Origin: Neckera pumila
Lineage: Eukaryota; Streptophyta; Bryopsida; Hypnales; Neckeraceae
Assembly (NCBI GenBank): GCA_963969595.1
Contig: OZ018415.1
Span: forward strand, 18,600,001-18,664,000
Length of the DNA: 64,000 nucleotides
Direction of reading: 5' to 3'
Under the pieces are notes generated by a model. The model searched no databases. It saw nothing but the letters and a program-made list of their open reading frames with translations, and was not told the origin of the DNA. Below are positions 1 to 10,400 of the stretch, in pieces; position 1 is the first letter of the stretch; the number at the start of each line of letters is the position of its first letter. The translations under genes were made by a program, and so were the position numbers.

Positions 1-100
1 TCCAATAGATGACATTCTAGGTGACTTTTTAATGTAGATCAATGTAGAAGTGAAGAATGCACCTATTGGTGACTACATTGGTCATAGGCCGGCATCCTTC
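1..100. repeat. Fragment of a short TTAA-family element
   Basis: The first ~100 bases share words with the interior of the 141-bp TTAA element at 36832-36972, including GCACCTATTGGT followed by GACTAC and a GGTCAT or GATCAT motif. The fragment is cut by the window edge, so its left end and target duplication are not visible. It overlaps the 3' end of the minus-strand ORF at 63-392. Confidence 0.4.
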
Positions 101-392
101 CATGGACCCACTGGATTGGATCAAAAGCACCTTGCCACTCAGCTACACCTCTGCGAAACCTCAGCAATGACACCTCCGATCCGTCATTTTCCCAGGAGCT
201 ACTTCCAATGCAGCTAGCCAACGGTTCACCGAAGTTTAAATTTCTTTGTCCAGCAACCACGACGACCGGCTGTCCATAACCTAGTACTGTACTCAACACC
301 CCATTGATGGCCACCAACCTCCGGCCAGGCGTCATGTCACAGCTCTCTGCACTGCATTTCCTCAACAACAAATTCATAGAAATTTTGCTCAT
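63..392 (-). CDS. Unrecognised 109-residue ORF, possible exon
   Basis: An ATG at 392 opens a minus-strand frame of 109 codons that stops at 63. The middle (about 100-340) is richer in G+C than its surroundings. It contains a hydrophobic stretch VLGYGQPVVVVAG and a later motif GVAEWQGAFDPIQWVHGRMP, which look protein-like rather than random. I cannot assign a family. The last codons lie in sequence shared with a short transposon, so the true end may be elsewhere and this may be one exon or a gene fragment. It is divergent from the LEA-2 gene at 1177. Confidence 0.3.
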   Translation of the reverse strand: MSKISMNLLLRKCSAESCDMTPGRRLVAINGVLSTVLGYGQPVVVVAGQRNLNFGEPLASCIGSSSWENDGSEVSLLRFRRGVAEWQGAFDPIQWVHGRMPAYDQCSHQ

Positions 393-599
393 TAACTTTA
401 TAAGTTAATTAATATATAACTTACTCATCACCAGATCGAAATCCCTGCATTGCACACCCAAATTGATCAATGCAAAGTAATACGGAGTACAAAGTAAGCT
501 TAATTAATCAATAAACCAAAATAATCAATCTCCCAGCTGATCAACAATCATATAACTTACCTCGACGCCCTGCATTGAATGTTGGAGCGGTTGGTGTAG

Positions 600-1110
600 A
601 AACGCGTTGCTGTTCGGTTGCCGCAGTGCAGACTCTGCAGGTTAGCGATGTCAGTAATTGTCTAATTTGAGGACTTGAAGCTGTTTCGGGTTGGTAATAT
701 AATTAATTGGACGCTGCATTTGGCGAAGGAATTGAATGTGTTGCTGTAGTACAGACTCTACAGCTTTGGAAGTAATTTGCAATCGCGGTGGCAAATTGTA
801 GATCGAGGACTTGCAGCTGTTTTGAGATTTGGGTTCTGGGTTTTGGGTTGGGGATTGTATGCCACATTTGGCGTAGTAATGTGCTCCTGCAGTACAGACT
901 CTGCAGCTTTGAAAGTAATTTGCACTCGCGGTGACATATTTTACAGGACTTGAAGCTGTTTTGGGTTTTAGGTTGGTGTTTGTACGCCTCATTTGGCGTA
1001 GGAAAGTGTGTTGTTGTGGTACAGAATCTGCAGCTTTGAAAGTAATTTGCATCTGAGGTCACAAGTTTGCGCTGGGGTTCGCGAATTGTAGAGGACTTCA
1101 AGCTGTTCCG
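600..1110. repeat. Four diverged ~125-145-bp tandem repeats upstream of the LEA-2 gene
   Basis: A core like GTACAGACTCTGCAGCTTTG recurs near 623, 746, 889 and 1016. Each copy is followed by AGTAATTTGCA or similar, GAGGACTTGAAGCTGTT and GGGTTGG. The last copy ends about 70 bases before the start codon, so the array forms the proximal promoter or 5' UTR. A fifth copy lies in the single intron at about 2930-3065. ORFs read through the array on the minus strand are by-products of the repeat. Confidence 0.75.
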
Positions 1111-1176
1111 TGTATTGGGGTTGGTGAGTGTACGGAGTGAGGATAATTTGTGAAGGAGTTAGGGTTATTTGTGGAC

Positions 1177-3492
1177 ATGGGGGAGAAGCAAGAATTTGAG
1201 AAGATGACGATGAGTCCCGCGGCAACGGAGGCGCAAGGGTTGAAGCCCCAGAAACCGATGCCCTTGTACAAGCGCCGCAAGTGCCAAGTCTGCTGCGGCG
1301 TTTGTTTAGTAATCCTAATCTCTCTCGCAGTCGTGGCGATTGCATTGAGTCAGACGGTTTTCAAGTTTCGTGATCCCAAGATCACCGTGGAGGATATGAG
1401 GCTGCAGAGCATCTCCCTCAACTTCGACTTGGCGTCCATCTCGACCGTATTGAACGTCTCCGTGTCGGCGGACGTGAGGGTGCAGAATCCCAACTATTAC
1501 GAGTTCAGGTACATTTTTTCCATACCTGTTTATAAAATGGATTAATATAGACCTATCTATTAATTTTTTCACGTTTTGGGAGTGAGCATTTTCAAAGGGG
1601 TTCTATGTCGGTACAAGAACTCGTAACTGCAGTTCGCAAGCCACTGGAATTAGAATGTTTTTGTTCCAGAAATCTATCCAGCAGTTTCTGAAGTTTCGAT
1701 TCCAGAAGCTTTTGAAAACAAGATGAATCACCAGTGAGAAATTGATATTGGTACACCCCTTTGAGGATATTATATCCATACCTATTTAGATAATGGACTT
1801 TTATACTCTCTATCTATTAATTTTTTCACGTTTTGGATGTATAAGAGTGAGCATTCGATCTCACAGGTGTTCTATGTCTGTTCAACAACTTGGAACTGCA
1901 GTTCACAAGTTGATCACTGGAATTTGAATGTTTTTGTTCCAGGAATCAATGAGGTTTCTGAAAACAAGTTGAACCACTAAAGAGAAATTGATAATTCGTA
2001 AGCTTTGAGAATTCTTATGCTCTTCTATCTCAGTATTGAAGGTGGAATTGAAGCTGGGGGATTTGTGATAGAGAATGATTCTCTTGCCTACAAATCCTTA
2101 TTCTTTTCAGAGTTTTGAAAAAATAAAATGGATACGAATTAGCTGACTGATATAAGTTATCACAATTTCTTGAATACAGATAGAATGAATTCACTTACTG
2201 GAAGTCAATGCCTGCTGTATCTGAATCTAGGAAAACTCGCAAAATGAGGTTTGAGGCCACATCTCCAGATACAAATACACAGGAATTGAATGTCCTACAA
2301 CCTCAATTCCGCTACGTTGGCTGTATTCCATGAATGTAGAATTCCATGACTACATTTTACATGGCCTGTTGTGCCGATTGATAGCAATTTAAATTTCGTC
2401 CACTACATTGTGCACCAATAAGCTAGGATATCTTCCCCTCCCAGCCCCCTGAATCATTTCATTTCCTCCCATTCTTGAGGGTCTACTGTGCCATTTTGAA
2501 GGAGTTGCATCAATTTACATAAAATGGCTTTCAATCTCACTACCTTGTTACTTTGAATAGCATAAACTGCCAGCGCTTTTGATCTTTCAACCGATTTTCA
2601 TATATAAGATAGAGGCTTCATTAACCATACAGTACATTAGAGTTCCATTGACCATACTTTGCTTTCTACTAAATGTGAAAATACTTAATCTATGGACAAT
2701 TACTTTGTGCAATTGAGTTTTAGCAAACTAAATGTGCAAAATATAAGATGATGCACGTTTCTTGATTATTGTAGGGAAAGGTTCAAACTTCTCCTGTATG
2801 GTGTACGGAACCTCTCCCTTACTGCTGCATGATGAATGGAGACTTGACATTATACTTTGTTCATCTCCCAGAAAAAGAACTTTAGTGGATTCACTAGAAG
2901 TCGTACCCTCTGATTTTGGTTTTGAGTTGCTGATTGTAAACAGCATTTGGCGTAGTTATGTGTTCCTGAAGTACAGGCTCTGCAGCTTTGGAAGTAAGTT
3001 GCATCCGAACTCGCAAATTTTAGAGGATAGACTTGAAGCTGTTTCCAGTATTGGGGTTGGAGATTGCGAATCCACCAATATTCATGTATACTTAGTTCAT
3101 CTCCAAGCAGAAGAATCTGGTGGATTCACTAAAAGATTTTGGATTTGATTTTGGAAACTGTGTGCAGGTACAGTGACAGCCGCATAATGATGTTGTATCA
3201 TAACGAGGAAGTGGGCGTGATCGAGCTCGGGGCGGGCACTATTCGGTCTCGTAAGACGGTGGATCTGCCTGCGGTCGTCACCGTGCAGGCGGTGAGGCTG
3301 CTATTCAACGCGGTCCAGGACATTGCCTCCAATGTGGCCACCTTCAACATCAACGCAGTGTTGTCAGGGCGCGTTAACGTGGCCCGCATTATCAAGAAGC
3401 ATGTCACCGCCATCGCCAACTGCACGGTGGATGTGATTCTTAGTAACTCCACTTTGAGTCGATATGATTGCAAAAAAACAGTCAAGCTCTGA
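1177..3492 (+). CDS. LEA-2 / NDR1-HIN1-like membrane protein, two exons
   Basis: Exons are 1177-1508 and 3168-3492, giving 218 residues. The donor is CAG|GTACAT and the acceptor TGTGCAG; the codon at the junction is split after two bases. The cytosolic N-terminus (1-37) is short, with KRRK just before one membrane segment at about 38-57. An extracytosolic LEA-2 domain follows (about 85-200), with the family-typical VQNPNYYEF and then YSDSRIMMLY. Such proteins sit in the plasma membrane or other membranes and are linked to stress and pathogen responses; that role is family knowledge. The ATG at 1177 is the first in frame; the frame is open upstream to 1150 without another ATG. The intron and both flanks are full of local duplications. 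Confidence 0.82.
1509..3167 (+). repeat. Intron of the LEA-2 gene with internal duplications
   Basis: Two duplication sets are visible. Block 1520-1670 recurs at 1771-1945 (shared CTATCTATTAATTTTTTCACG, then a GAGCATT motif and GAATGTTTTTGTTCCAG). Near the 3' splice site, 2858-2905 and 3088-3136 share TTCATCTCC...GTGGATTCACTA followed by GATTTTGG. A copy of the upstream promoter repeat lies between them at about 2930-3065. The rest of the intron shows nothing I recognise. Confidence 0.6.
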
Positions 3493-3524
3493 CTGTTTCG
3501 TTGTTCCACCTTTTCAATCGCCAG

Positions 3525-3796
3525 TTTATGTCAATTCTAGAGCGAGGTTCATATATTCTTACACCAATGTATGTCCATTTTTACACCAGTTTATATTTAT
3601 TCTTGCAGGAGTTTGTGTCCATTCTTACAGGAGTTTATGTCCTTTCTTAGAGCACTTTATGTCCATTCTCACACCAGTTTATGTCCATTCTCACACCAGT
3701 TTATGTCCATTCTCACACCAGTTTATGTCCATTCTCACACCAGTTTATGTCCATTCTTACATCAGCTCATGTCCATTCTTACACCAGTTTATGTCA
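3525..3796. repeat. 22-bp minisatellite just 3' of the LEA-2 gene
   Basis: The word GTCCATTCT recurs at exactly 22-bp steps at 3661, 3683, 3705, 3727, 3749 and 3771. Flanking copies from about 3525 are more diverged. The unit is close to AGTTTATGTCCATTCTCACA plus CC. It begins about 35 bases after the stop codon, so it probably lies in the 3' UTR. Because 22 is not a multiple of three, the ORFs through it are chance products. Confidence 0.85.
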
Positions 3797-4166
3797 ACCC
3801 TCTGACGGTACGTACTAATAGTCCAGCACATGGTACTGGCCTTTACGCCAAAGTAAATGAGAGTCATTTTATCTTATGGGCAATAATGGAGGTTTGGCTG
3901 TGGAAATATCCGGTATAAGTTCATAGGTCACCTCTAAATATCTCTATAATATTTCGTTCTTTGGAGGGGATTGAGATTCTTAATTTAGAGTCATTTCTCA
4001 GTCTTGTGAGTAATGGAGGTCGTCTGGACTAGATGAGTTCTGAGTTCAGAGGACATCTCTAATGTCTCTCAGATTATTTTGGAGGACTGGGTGTGGACTT
4101 GATGTGGATTTACAGGTCACCTCTTAAGATGTTCAAAACTATTTCTCTCGCTGGAGGGAAGACTCT
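3797..4166. repeat. Degenerate ~100-bp repeats, no gene
   Basis: Three diverged blocks (about 3915-3975, 4030-4090 and 4095-4160) share a TTCA(T/G)AGG(T/A)CA(C/T)CTCT motif, a run of TCTC and ATTT, then GGAGG. I see no coding signal here. Confidence 0.35.
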
Positions 4167-4490
4167 TTAGCAAAGTTTGGGTTGGCTCAAACCCTCACTA
4201 AGTCTGGAGTAGATTTGGGTTTTCTGCGTCATCGCCATTGATTTCAGGGTGTAGCCAGGTGCAATGAAGCTTTTTCCATCAAAGTGAAGTTGCACGCGAG
4301 AGCTATTAACTAGGAACACCGGTTCAATGTGAGGTACACTGAAATTCAATTTTTCGACTTGTGATGCTGCCCTACTAGCCTTAATCTGGGCTTTTTGAAG
4401 TTCCTTCTGCACAAGGATTTCACAGGCTGTAAGTTTAGCACATACTGTATACTGGTTGAAAAGACTTTGCAGCTCCAAACCAGCTTGTTA
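4167..4490 (-). CDS. Possible terminal exon of an unrecognised minus-strand gene
   Basis: The frame is open from about 4490 to a stop at 4167 and has an internal acceptor-like TTGTGCAG before KELQKAQIKASRAASQVEKL. That segment is a plausible amphipathic helix, followed by VPHIEPVFLVNSSRVQLHFDG. No upstream exon could be linked by phase. It may be the end of a separate gene, an exon of the coiled-coil gene whose stop I place at 7462, or chance. No family recognised. Confidence 0.25.
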
Positions 4491-6060
4491 GAAACTCAGT
4501 GGTTTTGTAAATATTGGTAATATCTGTAAGGTTTTGTTATCACTGGTGGTTTTGTACATGATCCCAACAAATGGTATATTGCATGCTTTCGATTCTGAAT
4601 CTGTTTCTACTGTATCAATCTAATGAAAAGAGGGGTCTTACCACGGCAATGCAAGAGCCATGTTGGAGTGCAGAGATCTGCCGTAACCAACGTGAGTTAG
4701 TATATGTGTTGATAGTTCACTCACTGTCTGTTGCATTTTTGCACGTTCATATTTAGTCAGTGGTGCAAACCAGGCCTGAGATAATCAGTGGAGTTCAGCA
4801 GCATTTGGTGGAATTGGGCATATTGGTGAAGTCCGTGATTCTCTAGCTCATGCATTTTTTTTCACTAACGTAGTGGGTAGAACTACCTCAAACAATCTCT
4901 CATTCATGTTGGTCAGAATACCTGAAACTATTTTTATTACTCTGTTTCGATCAATTAATGTTCGAGAGGACACTTAGCGAGATGGTATCGGTACATGAGT
5001 ACATGACTACATGTCTGCATGATCATTTACAATGAATGCGCTAACAGCTTCGGAATTTTTTTTTTTATTGAAATCACTGTTTGATGCAGTAATTCAAGCA
5101 TATGGAAGCTTGCAAGCTAGCTCAATGACGTGCACTCAAACAAGTCATATTTGCAACAGACGTAGTTTCTCGTCTATCCTTCAAACACTCTTGGCCGTCG
5201 TGGAAACTTTTACAACAGTTACTTAATCAAACTTTATTTAAACCCCAAGGATTTATGGTATATATATTTGACCAGGGTGATGGATCATATTGTGGGAAAT
5301 GTTCCAGTATTAAGATGGGGACAAACTTTACTATCACCAGCATCAGTGAAGAGCATTGCATTTGTTGGTCAAAATTAAAGTTGAATGAAAGAAATTGGAG
5401 AATCCATTTAAGTCCACAGAATGGTGGATATTGATGATTCTTATGGAGGGGAATGAGTTTGTGGTAGGTTGCCTTTGTTTCACAAAGCTGCATAGGGCCA
5501 ATCTATTGGACCATGGTCTTCTCCCCTGTAGTTGGATTTGACAATTCAACCAATTTGTTAACAAAGTATTTGGGCAGTTAAGTTGAAAGGTAGAGGTTAC
5601 AACCACTATCATCAATATTATCATTGTCATCAATACACCCATTAGAAATAGTATGAAACCTTGAAGATGCCCAATACTTAAAGAATGTATATCCAAAATG
5701 GCACCCAACCCAAAATGGCGCCCTCTTGTTGGGGTCCAATTTAGCTTGGTTCACAAATCTGTGGTGATCTCCTAAAAGTCACATTCCTACACACTAGACA
5801 AAATATTGAAGGCAATTCAATATCTTAAATAGGATAGTTCTTTTATTATGGCAATATTACAAAGGGAAATCTTTGTCATCACTACTCCATAAATCCAAGT
5901 CACACTTTTCGACACTTTTTAAGAATCTCTGACCAATGAAAACTGCACTTGCAGACCGAGATTGCCTACAATTTATGCTCTATAACATCACTTGGGAGAA
6001 GATAAAAAGTAACTCTTAACCTAAAGTTTGCAAAATCAAGTTCTAATGAAGTTACCCTCA
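4491..6060. other. Intergenic, no gene supported
   Basis: AT-rich DNA. The block at about 5264-5375 (GGATCATATTGTGGGAAATG ... TTGTTGGTCAAAA) is related to 27837-27930 in the RDR gene's second intron, so it is a dispersed repeat. The ORFs here have skewed low-complexity composition and no recognisable domains. Confidence 0.5.
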
Positions 6061-6064
6061 TTAA

Positions 6065-6990
6065 CCCCTAAAGGACCTAGGTGATTTTCCTACCAAAAAA
6101 CATTCAAAATTGTCATTTCTATTGCAAAGAGAAAAGAGTTTAAATAATTGCTTTTTTTTTGCATATCCAACCGTAAGATCTTATACTTGACTAGTATGTG
6201 AATATGTGGAAGAAATTTCAAAAACTTTGACCACGTAGATTGCAAGATATATGCATTTAAAGTGAAGAAAACAAGTTTTTTTCCACCTTGCTTCACTAGA
6301 TTTTTTGGCTTTGAATCTTTTTAGTTCAATTTTTTTGCACTACTGATTTCGATTTTCTACTTATTTATGTTAAGTAGTTGAGTTGAGAATCTACCAAAAA
6401 AATTTAGGAAAAAAAGCACTTATTTTTCACTCATTAAAAAACTGTTAAGTAGAGGTAGGTACAAGATTGAAGAAGAAACTAAATTGTTAATAGCTTTTAG
6501 ATGGAATTGAATCACAATAATCACAACGGTGAGATTGTTCTAGCAAAAAAATCTAACCCTATCTAACAAAAAAATTTGAAAAATTCTCAAAATTGCATTC
6601 AAAAACGAATTCTACAACTTATTTTTTCAAGAAGATGCTTAGATTGCCCGAAAAACTAAGATTGTCCATAACTTTCTCATTATTAGTCCAAATTGAATGA
6701 AACAAAGCTTCACATGTAGACAAAAATATAATCTTTGAGTCAAAAATTTGAAAAAAAATTATTTTGACTTTTTGTGATTTTTTTTCTGCTGCCCGCAAAA
6801 TTCCAAATTTACTTATTGTGCCATAACTTTTGCTCCCGGGCAGCAATTAAAATAAAAATTATATATTCACAAAGATCTCGCAAAAATACACAACCTCTAA
6901 AAATCCCAAAAAATATTATTAAAAATCGAGATTGTAGGAACCTGCCCGGACCCAAATTGTCCCCCAAGGGGACAACCGGTCCTTTAGGGG
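6065..6990. mobile_element. TTAA-flanked non-autonomous DNA transposon, 926 bp (copy E1)
   Basis: It begins CCCCTAAAGGACC and ends GGTCCTTTAGGGG, an inverted repeat of 13 bases, with TTAA directly outside both ends (6061-6064 and 6991-6994). A TTAA target and CCC/GGG termini are the hallmark of piggyBac-type elements. No transposase frame is present; the longest ORF is under 90 codons. Just inside the right end lies a 17-base palindrome (TGTCCCC CAA GGGGACA, 6958-6974) preceded by CCTGCCCGG. The copy at 34266 is nearly identical. Confidence 0.85.
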
Positions 6991-6994
6991 TTAA

Positions 6995-7461
6995 TGTTAA
7001 CATTCATGCATTGATTCACATCAAAGACCAATGAATATTAATTGTGTCTTGAAGATGTGTTAGTGGCAATCATGAGTTCACTATTGATATAATTCACTAT
7101 TGTCACAATCAAACAAGGTGGGCTTCTCAATTGTGTCATAAATGTGGTCTCCTACCTCTCTACCACTCAACAACATACTTTAAAAATGTCTTCACAAAAT
7201 ATTGAGTGGATGGAGAGTAGAAACTCTAGTCCAAAATAATGTCCAAACCTTCATTCTTTGTCCCAATTGACATTATTCCGCATAATTTGACAATTTGAAC
7301 AGGTTGATTCAGAGTGACGTTATATCTACAGACTGTCTATTGAAAATTTGCATTCAACTTTGGAATACTTGTACCCATTCCAGCAGGTTTACAACTCTTA
7401 CCCCAGTTGTCGGCAGCATTTGATGACGAATTTTCTTAAACAGTTCATTGCAGCATACTAA
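6995..7461. other. Intergenic, nothing recognised
   Basis: AT-rich sequence between the E1 element and the stop codon of the minus-strand coiled-coil gene; it would include that gene's 3' UTR. Confidence 0.4.
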
Positions 7462-10400
7462 TTAAGTATGTTTTCTTCTTCTGGGAGTCTTCCAATAATT
7501 CCTGTGTAGTGGTGGAGTGCCGGAGCTCTCGTCGCTACTTGTGCTGTCCATGTCTACTACTCGTTTGCTTGCAGGTCTCCCTCGTCTTGCAGGGGCCCTT
7601 CTCTTGAGTTTTCCTTTCAGTTTCCGTGGAAGTTGGGCTCTTCTGCGGCAACGAGCTGGGCTGTCATCACTTCCGGAGCTTGTGTCCGAGCTACTACAAC
7701 TGCTGCAGCAGTCTGGCTCCACCGACTGCAGAGGACAAGCAATGGATGAGGTAGATGAGCAGTGGATGAGGTAGACGAGCAGTGGATGAGGTAGACGAGC
7801 AGTGGATGAGGTAGACAAGCAATGGATGAGGTATATGAGCATTGGATGAGGTAGACGAGCAATGGATGAGGTATATGAGCATTGGATGAGGTAATATACG
7901 GGAATGCCCTCAAAAGACAAAATTCCAAGAAAAAAAAGGTCCAACAAGGAAGACAGAGCATGAAGCAGGGGCCATCCCCATGAAGAGTGCCTTCTCAGAG
8001 CATTGGATGAGGTATATAAAAAGCATCGGTATAAATTTTCACATTGGATAAATGGTCATTTTTGTTGTAATCCCTGGTTTTGAGGGAAAATATTGCAATT
8101 GCAAATTTTGCTACAAACACCCTCCCAGAATTTTATTGGACAATTGTTGGTGATGCTTTACATAGGAGATACTTCTTGAGTATTTTATCCAATACATGGC
8201 ATTTACACCCCGTTGCAAAATTTGCAACAATCCCTTTACAAGTTAAGAGGAAGACTATGACAGAGCCTTAATTTCAAAGATTGTGTCTCTTTTCGGTTGT
8301 TTATTGGGGAAAGGATGTCTCACCTTGTCTTCATTGGAGTAATTCATACAGACACAATTGGCTGGTTGAGCTGCCTTCCAATTTCCAATGATAACTTCTA
8401 CACCACTTCTGGTGTCATATAGGGCACTTGTACTCCCATTGCAAGAAGCTGTGGCGTATTACTCTCCAACCAGATTGTCCATGTCAGTACAATTTCAATA
8501 ACAATTGAATCTCATAACACAAGTTGTTAAATTTCACAACTTTTGCACTTTCAATAGGAAATCTTGTAACATCAATTTGTCAAATTGGGTGGATTCCACG
8601 TCTTCAGCACGCTGCCTGAAGCATAATTCTATTTTGGTTATATTGGTCCTAACTAGATTTAAAAGCTTTGTGTAGATGAATGTCACAATTTCTGTAGCCA
8701 AGAACCATGCCACTTTTACGAAATTAACGTTACAACCAAAATGTAGTCATATATTAAACTATTGCGATGATACTCCAATATCAATTTGCATACCAAAGTG
8801 ATTGAAAAGGGAGACTTAAGACTACCATGAAGATTAAAGAATATAGAAGGGGAGGATTATATTTTAGTCTTCAAAGATGAGCAAGCTACATATATGGTGA
8901 AGAAAGTCTCACTGATGCACTTTGAGAGACTTTGTAAGCTGCTCTCTCCTTTCCCCACATAGCTTGTGCACAAATGTGTGTTTGGTCACTGCATTCATTC
9001 CTAAAGTGGTGTTACAATTGTTATAGTTGCCTGCTCAAAATCTCTACATATGCTGATATTAGAGCACTCTTTAAAAACAGTTTGGATATGATTTGCATTA
9101 TTGATTTATGGAGTTTGAGGAATTGAAACCTGCTATTAGTCATACAGGGACCAATTGTCAGATTCTTAATCTTTCTCTCGAGGTCGAGGTGCATTGCTTC
9201 CACAACATCCTAGATATTGACATAAGTTATTTGCGAGTGCTATTCTTGTCCTTTTGAATGGTAACATGACGAGGCTTTCTCAATTTCTAAAGCATCTTTT
9301 AAATTCCGAGATTGAGTGATTCTATTGTTACATGTACATACTTCATGATGGATTCATCCAAAGCATCCATTAAAGGACCAACATACGTTTTTTGGGCTAC
9401 ATAAAAATTGTGGGCAGGTACGTGTGACTAGAGATTTCCATATTTTTGGCTCAAAATTTTAATAGAAGGTGGGGACAAGGAATATCTTTTATATGCAATA
9501 AATTTCATGACATTTGAAAATGTAAAGCAAAAGTTATGGCCTAATATGTTACTTTTTTCTATAACTGGGCAGTCCGGGCATATTAGAAAATATCACTTTT
9601 TCTAAAAACAAAAAATTTGAAACTCATTTTCTAGAGTTATATATACGTGGAAAGCTTTGAATCATCCCATTTTGATCAATGAGTCAAAAGTTATGAAGCT
9701 TTTTAGTTTGCGGGCAGTTATGGATTCTCTACACTAAGATAAACTTTGAAGTCCATTATCTTACTCAATTTTAGTGAATTTGAATGCTTATATCTTGCAA
9801 TCCACACAATAGAAATTTCTGAAATTTCTACTGCATGTATTCAAGTCAGCATACTACAAGATCCTACAGTTATATGTGTCAAAAAAAGTTTTTTTTCAAA
9901 AATTTGTTACTTGTACTCAAAATGCCAATTTTTGAGCGTTTACAGTGAAAACATAATCATTGAACTTTAGGGGTTAATTAAATTTGTCAATTTAAAGCTC
10001 AATTCCAACGCTTTCAGCCCCCATTCTACATTCAATTTGTCTTTATATGAATGAACTAGAGACTTCACTATATCAAAAAAAAAATAGAGTAAAATTGGAT
10101 TCAACTTTGGAGATTGCAATTGGATTATTCCACCTTATGACATCTAACACAACTTAATTGTCTTCTCTCTTAGCTCGTAACAATAATTGACAAATTTTGC
10201 TCAAAGAAACCAAACTCATGAGAGAATAGACCTACTTGGGTGTAAAGGGTCTGACATTCCTTTGTATGCCTTGCCATTGAGTTAGGCTTTGTTAAATCTT
10301 GAGTTGGTTCCAATCGTTCTCTTTCTAGCTCCACAACAAGCTGAACATTGGCCTTTATGTTCATCACTAAGTGCAATCCACCCATGATATTGGAGAAAAA

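Noticed and set aside
3464..3918. Long ORFs rich in MSILTPVYVHS-type repeats
   Set aside because: Translation of the 22-bp minisatellite 3' of the LEA-2 gene in rotating frames.
6774..7034. Short ORFs inside the TTAA elements as candidate transposase
   Set aside because: Under 90 codons, not conserved between copies as protein, and with no catalytic Asp pattern visible.
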